A stretch of DNA of 11,232 bases, from NCBI GenBank assembly GCA_002292025.1, contig DBBC01000051.1:1-11232 (forward strand). Direction: 5' to 3'. The translations under genes and the position numbers were made by a program. This DNA comes from Firmicutes bacterium UBA994 (GTDB lineage: Bacteria; Bacillota; UBA994). The notes under the pieces were generated by a model. That model searched no databases, was not told the DNA's origin, and was given only the letters and a program-made list of their open reading frames with translations. Below, one piece after another: positions 7,674 to 11,232 of this stretch (its first letter is position 1; each line of letters starts with the position of its first letter).

Positions 7674-8285
7674 ATGCGAATCATAACACTTTCTGTCGGG
7701 AGCATAGACACCAACTGCTACATAGTCATACACAATGGCGACGCCTGCGTGATCGATCCCGGGGCGGAGGCGAATGGGATTATAGCGGTATTGGCGGGGC
7801 AGCAAGTCGCGCTGCAAAACATCCTGCTCACTCACGGTCACGCCGACCACGTGGCAGCCGCCGTTGCGCTGAAGCGTTTAACCGGTGCTAAACTGTTTGC
7901 TCATCCCGCCGATGGCTATCTCTTGCGGGCGACAGACAACGAAATTGCCAAGATGCTGGGATTAACCGAGGCCGTCACGCCGGATGCGGCACTACAAGAC
8001 TCTGCCACAGTTAGCCTAGCGGGAGTGGACTTTACCGTGTTGGCTACTCCGGGACACACCCCCGGTTCCTGTTGTCTTTACAGCGCCGCAGAGCAAGTGC
8101 TGTTCTCAGGCGACACGCTATTTCGCGGAGGCATCGGCCGCTCGGACCTCCCCGGAGGTGACGCCAAGGTTCTGGCGCGCTCACTGGCCCGCCTCAAGCA
8201 GCTTCCGCCAGATACAGAGGTATATCCCGGCCATGGTCCAAGTACAACTATCGGCAGAGAGAGGATGAGCAATCGCTATTGGTGA
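7674..8285 (+). CDS. Glyoxalase II-like MBL-fold metallohydrolase
   Basis: A 203-residue metallo-beta-lactamase-fold hydrolase of the short, single-domain glyoxalase II-like group. All ligands of a binuclear metal site are visible: THGHADH with His54, His56, Asp58 and His59; His128 in TPGHTPGS; Asp147 in SGDTLF; and His187 in YPGHGP. FRGGIGRSDLPGGD (150-163) is typical of this subgroup. The long C-terminal substrate-binding domain of true hydroxyacylglutathione hydrolases is absent, so the thioester substrate cannot be named. The start at 7674 begins MRIITLSVGSIDTNCY, the usual N-terminus. The stop TGA overlaps the hemZ start region (GTGA at 8282-8285), suggesting coupled translation. A gene of this family between dtd and hemZ is a recurrent arrangement in Bacillota. 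It starts a new block after the 201-bp gap. Confidence 0.92.
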   Translation: MRIITLSVGSIDTNCYIVIHNGDACVIDPGAEANGIIAVLAGQQVALQNILLTHGHADHVAAAVALKRLTGAKLFAHPADGYLLRATDNEIAKMLGLTEAVTPDAALQDSATVSLAGVDFTVLATPGHTPGSCCLYSAAEQVLFSGDTLFRGGIGRSDLPGGDAKVLARSLARLKQLPPDTEVYPGHGPSTTIGRERMSNRYW

Positions 8286-9460
8286 GCAGACCATACGGCA
8301 GCCTCGTCGGTGTGCGCCCGGGAAAACTCGCGGATAGTATGCTGGCCTTAGGATTTCCCGCGGCGGAAGTAGTGCATCGCTTGGCCCTAGAGCGGGGGGT
8401 AGAAGGTGAAAGAGCCCATCTGCTAGTCGAGGTAGCGCTCACACAACAAGCGCTTCTCGCGCCACTTAGAGGCCGCAGGGAGTGCGTGGCTATGTACGTG
8501 AGCATTCCCTTTTGCCCCTCGCGTTGCGCGTATTGCAGTTTTCCCAGTCACAGCCTAGAGCAGTATCGGCGGGCAGAGCGAGAGCAATACTTGACCGGAC
8601 TGCGGCTGGAGATAGAAGCTGTCGCGGCAGAGCTAAAACGGCTTGGATTAAAACTGTGTGTCGTGTATATTGGTGGTGGTACGCCGACAACGCTTACCGC
8701 GCTGCAGATTGAGACCTTGCTGAGTACGCTTAGTACCTGCCCAACTTGGGAGGGGCCCACAGAGGTTACATTTGAGGCCGGTCGCCCGGACACGTTAGAC
8801 GAAGCGAAGTTAGCTGTCATTCCTAGCAGTTATCGCCTCTCCATAAACCCACAAAGCATGCAAGACGAGACCCTCTCCGTTATCGGGCGCCGCCACTCGG
8901 CGCAAGACGTGCGGGAGAGCTTCGCGCTAGCTCGCAAGATGGGGTTTAACAATATCAACATGGACCTAATTGTGGGCTTACCGGGGGAAACGCCGCGCGC
9001 AGTTGCCGCCAGCCTAGATGAAGTTCTGACGCTTAAGCCCGAGAGCATAACCCTGCATATGTTTTCCCCCAAACGTGCCTCGCGTTTTGGTGCGGGCGAA
9101 GCGTGGGAGCCACTGAGCAACCAAGATGCCCGCGCGGCGGTTGACTTGGCCTTTCCGGCGCTGCGGACTGCGATGCGCCCTTATTATCTTTATCGGCAAC
9201 GCGGCATCTTAGGGGGGCTGGAGAATACCGGCTGGTCGGTGCCGGGGAAAGAATGCCTATACAACGTCATGATGATGACTGAGACCCACGGGGTCATCGG
9301 CGTGGGGGCCGGGGCCAACAGCATATTCCCCGTGCCGGGGGAAGTTTGGCGTCGTCACGCTAACCCTAAGGACGCCGCTCTATATCTTAAACGGTTACCG
9401 GAAATACTTAACGGGAAGCGCTCATTACTGTCTGATTGGAGGGCTAAAAATGAGTCTTAA
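8279..9460 (+). CDS. hemZ: HemZ-type radical SAM protein, short N-terminus
   Basis: Radical SAM enzyme of the HemN/HemW/HemZ superfamily, annotated in Bacillota as oxygen-independent coproporphyrinogen III dehydrogenase; that activity is debated for HemZ and a HemW-like haem-handling role is possible. The [4Fe-4S]/SAM motif CPSRCAYC has Cys79, Cys83 and Cys86. GGGTPT lies at 132-137, followed by SINPQSM, IGRRHS and DLIVGLPGE. The C-terminal ENTGWSVPGKECLYN and GVIGVGAGANS are characteristic of HemZ. The product has 393 residues against roughly 480-500 for usual HemZ: it begins just before YGSLVGVRPGKL, so the preceding domain of about 100 residues is missing. An in-frame TGA at 8159-8161, with no start codon between, shows it is not simply a mis-called start. 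The start is TTG 8279, or GTG 8282, which overlaps the MBL stop as GTGA; a poor Shine-Dalgarno (AGAGAGG) lies upstream. It overlaps aspS by 11 bp. Confidence 0.88.
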   Translation: MVSRPYGSLVGVRPGKLADSMLALGFPAAEVVHRLALERGVEGERAHLLVEVALTQQALLAPLRGRRECVAMYVSIPFCPSRCAYCSFPSHSLEQYRRAEREQYLTGLRLEIEAVAAELKRLGLKLCVVYIGGGTPTTLTALQIETLLSTLSTCPTWEGPTEVTFEAGRPDTLDEAKLAVIPSSYRLSINPQSMQDETLSVIGRRHSAQDVRESFALARKMGFNNINMDLIVGLPGETPRAVAASLDEVLTLKPESITLHMFSPKRASRFGAGEAWEPLSNQDARAAVDLAFPALRTAMRPYYLYRQRGILGGLENTGWSVPGKECLYNVMMMTETHGVIGVGAGANSIFPVPGEVWRRHANPKDAALYLKRLPEILNGKRSLLSDWRAKNES

Positions 9461-11195
9461 GCGTTTCATGGCCGGTCAGATCGACACCCGTAGGGTGGGA
9501 GAAGAAGTCAGGCTTTGCGGCTGGGTAGCTAAACGCCGTGACCTTGGGGGCTTGATTTTCGTCGACCTGCGTGACATTAGCGGGGTCGTGCAGCTGGTGT
9601 TTTCTCCTGCGGAGCAGGATGTACACAGCATGGCAGAATCATTGCGCGGCGAGTACGTCATTGAGGTGATCGGCCGCGTAGCATTGCGTCCGCAGGAAGG
9701 CATTAACCCCCACATGGCGACAGGAGAAGTAGAAGTCAGGGCCCGTCACCTCACCGTATTCAATGCTGCCAAGACACCGCCTTTTTATATTCAGCCTGAT
9801 CTTAACGCCGATGAGAGTTTGCGCTTGCGCTACCGCTACTTAGACCTGCGCAGGCCTGAACTACAGAGCGCGCTGGTGCTGCGGCACAAAGTAGCCATGA
9901 CCACGCGCAGTTTTCTTGACAGGCAAGGGTTTCTGGAAATAGAGACACCACAGCTTACGCGCTCTACACCCGAGGGCGCGCGAGACTATATCGTGCCTAG
10001 CCGCATCAACCCCGGTCTGTTTTATGCCTTGCCCCAATCCCCGCAGATGTTTAAGCAATTGCTGATGGTAGCGGGGTATGACAAATACTTTCAGTTGGCG
10101 CGCTGTTTCCGTGACGAAGACTTGCGTGCCGACCGGCAGCCAGAGTTCACCCAGATTGATATCGAGATGTCCTTCGTGGCGGAGGCAGACGTTATGGCTC
10201 TAACCGAGGGCTTAATCGCGCACGTCTGTGCCGAGGTTCTTGGAGTAAACGTACCACTGCCGTTCCCTCGGTTGACATACCGCGAAGCAATGGACCGTTT
10301 TGGCTCGGATAAGCCCGACACCCGCTTTGGCTTAGAATTGCATGACGTGACAGAGATTGTGGCGGGGTGCGAGTTTAAGGTCTTCGCGGACGCCGCCAAG
10401 CAAGGCACGGTGCGAGCGCTTAACGCCACCGGCTGCGGCGGCTACAGCCGCAAGGACATCGACGCGCTCAGCGAACTAGCCGCCAAACACGGCGCCAAAG
10501 GGTTAGCCTGGATGGTAATAGAGCCTAGCGGCGTGCGCTCGCCGATAGCCAAGTTCTTAGCCCCGCCGGTGCTCGCGGACATATTGTCACGGCTTAATGC
10601 CGCGCCCGGAGACCTGCTGCTGTTTGTGGCAGGCGAAGCCAAAGTCGCGCTAAACGCGCTTGGCGCGTTGCGGCTGCATCTAGCTACTCAATTAGGCCTG
10701 CGCAGCGGCACGGGATTTAACTACTTGTGGGTGACCGAGTTTCCGCTATTGGAGTGGGATGAGGAAGAGAGCCGTTTTATGGCCTGCCATCATCCTTTTA
10801 CCGCGCCGCTACCTGAAGATTTACACAAAATAGCAAGTGCGCCCGGGGAAGCGCGGGCACGAGCCTATGACCTAGTATTAAACGGGGTCGAGCTAGGCGG
10901 AGGCAGTATCCGCATTCACAGCCGTGAACTGCAGGAGCGCATGTTTGCCTGCCTCGGTCTTTCGCCTGGAGAGTGCAGCGCGAAATTCGGCTTTTTGCTG
11001 GAGGCTTTCGAGTATGGTACACCGCCGCACGGGGGCATTGCTTTGGGGCTGGACCGCTTAGTAATGTTGCTGGCAGAGCGGGATTCCATTCGCGATTGCA
11101 TTGCCTTCCCCAAGACTACCAGCGCTCAGTGTTTAATGACGTCCGCGCCCAACACGGTGCCGGATAAGCTTTTGCGCGACCTGAAGATCATCTAA
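9450..11195 (+). CDS. aspS: Aspartyl-tRNA synthetase (bacterial type)
   Basis: Class IIb synthetase that charges tRNA-Asp with aspartate. The 581-residue product is near the usual bacterial length. Domains: N-terminal OB-fold anticodon-binding domain (about 1-105, CGWVAKRRDLGGLIFVDLRD); catalytic core with YRYLDLRRPEL (128-138), the TPEGARDY loop (173-180), QSPQ (196-199) and motif 2 FRDEDLRADRQPEF (220-233); the bacterial GAD insertion (about 290-420); and motif 3 GLDR (532-535), with a typical C-terminus ending LKII. The RRDLGG loop carries Leu32, where non-discriminating AspRS often has His, which hints at a tRNA-Asp-specific enzyme; this is an inference from one residue. The ATG at 9450 has a good Shine-Dalgarno, GGAGGG (9438-9443), inside hemZ. 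It overlaps hemZ by 11 bp; hisS, which usually sits between the two in this phylum, is absent. Confidence 0.97.
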   Translation: MSLKRFMAGQIDTRRVGEEVRLCGWVAKRRDLGGLIFVDLRDISGVVQLVFSPAEQDVHSMAESLRGEYVIEVIGRVALRPQEGINPHMATGEVEVRARHLTVFNAAKTPPFYIQPDLNADESLRLRYRYLDLRRPELQSALVLRHKVAMTTRSFLDRQGFLEIETPQLTRSTPEGARDYIVPSRINPGLFYALPQSPQMFKQLLMVAGYDKYFQLARCFRDEDLRADRQPEFTQIDIEMSFVAEADVMALTEGLIAHVCAEVLGVNVPLPFPRLTYREAMDRFGSDKPDTRFGLELHDVTEIVAGCEFKVFADAAKQGTVRALNATGCGGYSRKDIDALSELAAKHGAKGLAWMVIEPSGVRSPIAKFLAPPVLADILSRLNAAPGDLLLFVAGEAKVALNALGALRLHLATQLGLRSGTGFNYLWVTEFPLLEWDEEESRFMACHHPFTAPLPEDLHKIASAPGEARARAYDLVLNGVELGGGSIRIHSRELQERMFACLGLSPGECSAKFGFLLEAFEYGTPPHGGIALGLDRLVMLLAERDSIRDCIAFPKTTSAQCLMTSAPNTVPDKLLRDLKII

Positions 11196-11232
11196 CGTGA
11201 GCGTGACATCGGTTTATGTGCTAGTATTGCAA
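11196..11232 (+). other. Tail after aspS, possible start of a next gene
   Basis: From GTG 11197 (or GTG 11203) a frame stays open for 12 codons to the window edge (MSVTSVYVLVLQ if 11197 is used). No clear ribosome binding site precedes it, and 12 codons are too few to judge. No hairpin with a T-run is visible here, so I see no terminator for aspS inside the window. Confidence 0.2.

Noticed and set aside
10167..10182. TGTCCTTCGTGG in aspS, resembling the repeat units
   Set aside because: It encodes the conserved MSFVAE segment of AspRS and has no flanking repeat similarity, so it is chance.
11203..11228. Promoter-like TGC-TAGTAT at the right edge
   Set aside because: The only -35-like element (GTGACA) is 13 bp away, too short, and the sequence ends before any gene can be seen.

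Overview
The window is a dense, single-strand (all +) block of housekeeping genes from a bacterium, most likely a member of the Bacillota (Clostridia-like). The order recJ - apt - rel - dtd - MBL-fold hydrolase - hemZ - aspS is the conserved core of a cluster well known in that phylum. HemZ-type radical SAM proteins and a bifunctional RXKD-type Rel fit this. The DNA is moderately GC-rich by eye. I cannot name the genus from sequence alone; an uncultured clostridial lineage is an inference.

Layout: (1) 1-1935, the 3' part of a Ski2-like DExH RNA helicase that runs off the left edge. (2) A 143-bp gap holding a promoter-like site and copy 1 of a dispersed repeat. (3) 2079-7472, recJ, apt, rel and dtd: recJ and apt are 2 bp apart, rel follows after 69 bp, and rel overlaps dtd. 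(4) A 201-bp gap, the longest in the window, holding copy 2 of the repeat plus a partial inverted copy. (5) 7674-11195, an MBL-fold hydrolase, a short hemZ and aspS, all overlapping at their junctions. (6) A 37-bp tail after aspS that may open the next gene. No tRNA, rRNA, IS element, prophage, CRISPR array or convincing rho-independent terminator was seen, and no stretch over 300 bp lacks a gene.

How the genes fit together: RecJ (single-strand exonuclease), Apt (adenine salvage using PRPP), Rel ((p)ppGpp synthesis and hydrolysis), DTD (removal of D-amino acids from tRNA) and AspRS (tRNA charging) link repair, nucleotide supply, stringent response and translation quality control. HemZ is a radical SAM enzyme of the coproporphyrinogen dehydrogenase/HemW superfamily, and the MBL protein is a glyoxalase II-like metallohydrolase.

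The window is mostly ordinary and I do not see a convincing new multigene system. The points worth a second look are: absence of hisS between hemZ and aspS; a HemZ lacking about 100 N-terminal residues; two 85%-identical 59-bp repeats placed exactly in the two long gaps of the array, one in a hairpin-like inverted arrangement; and two matched CX7C pairs in the C-terminal region of the helicase.
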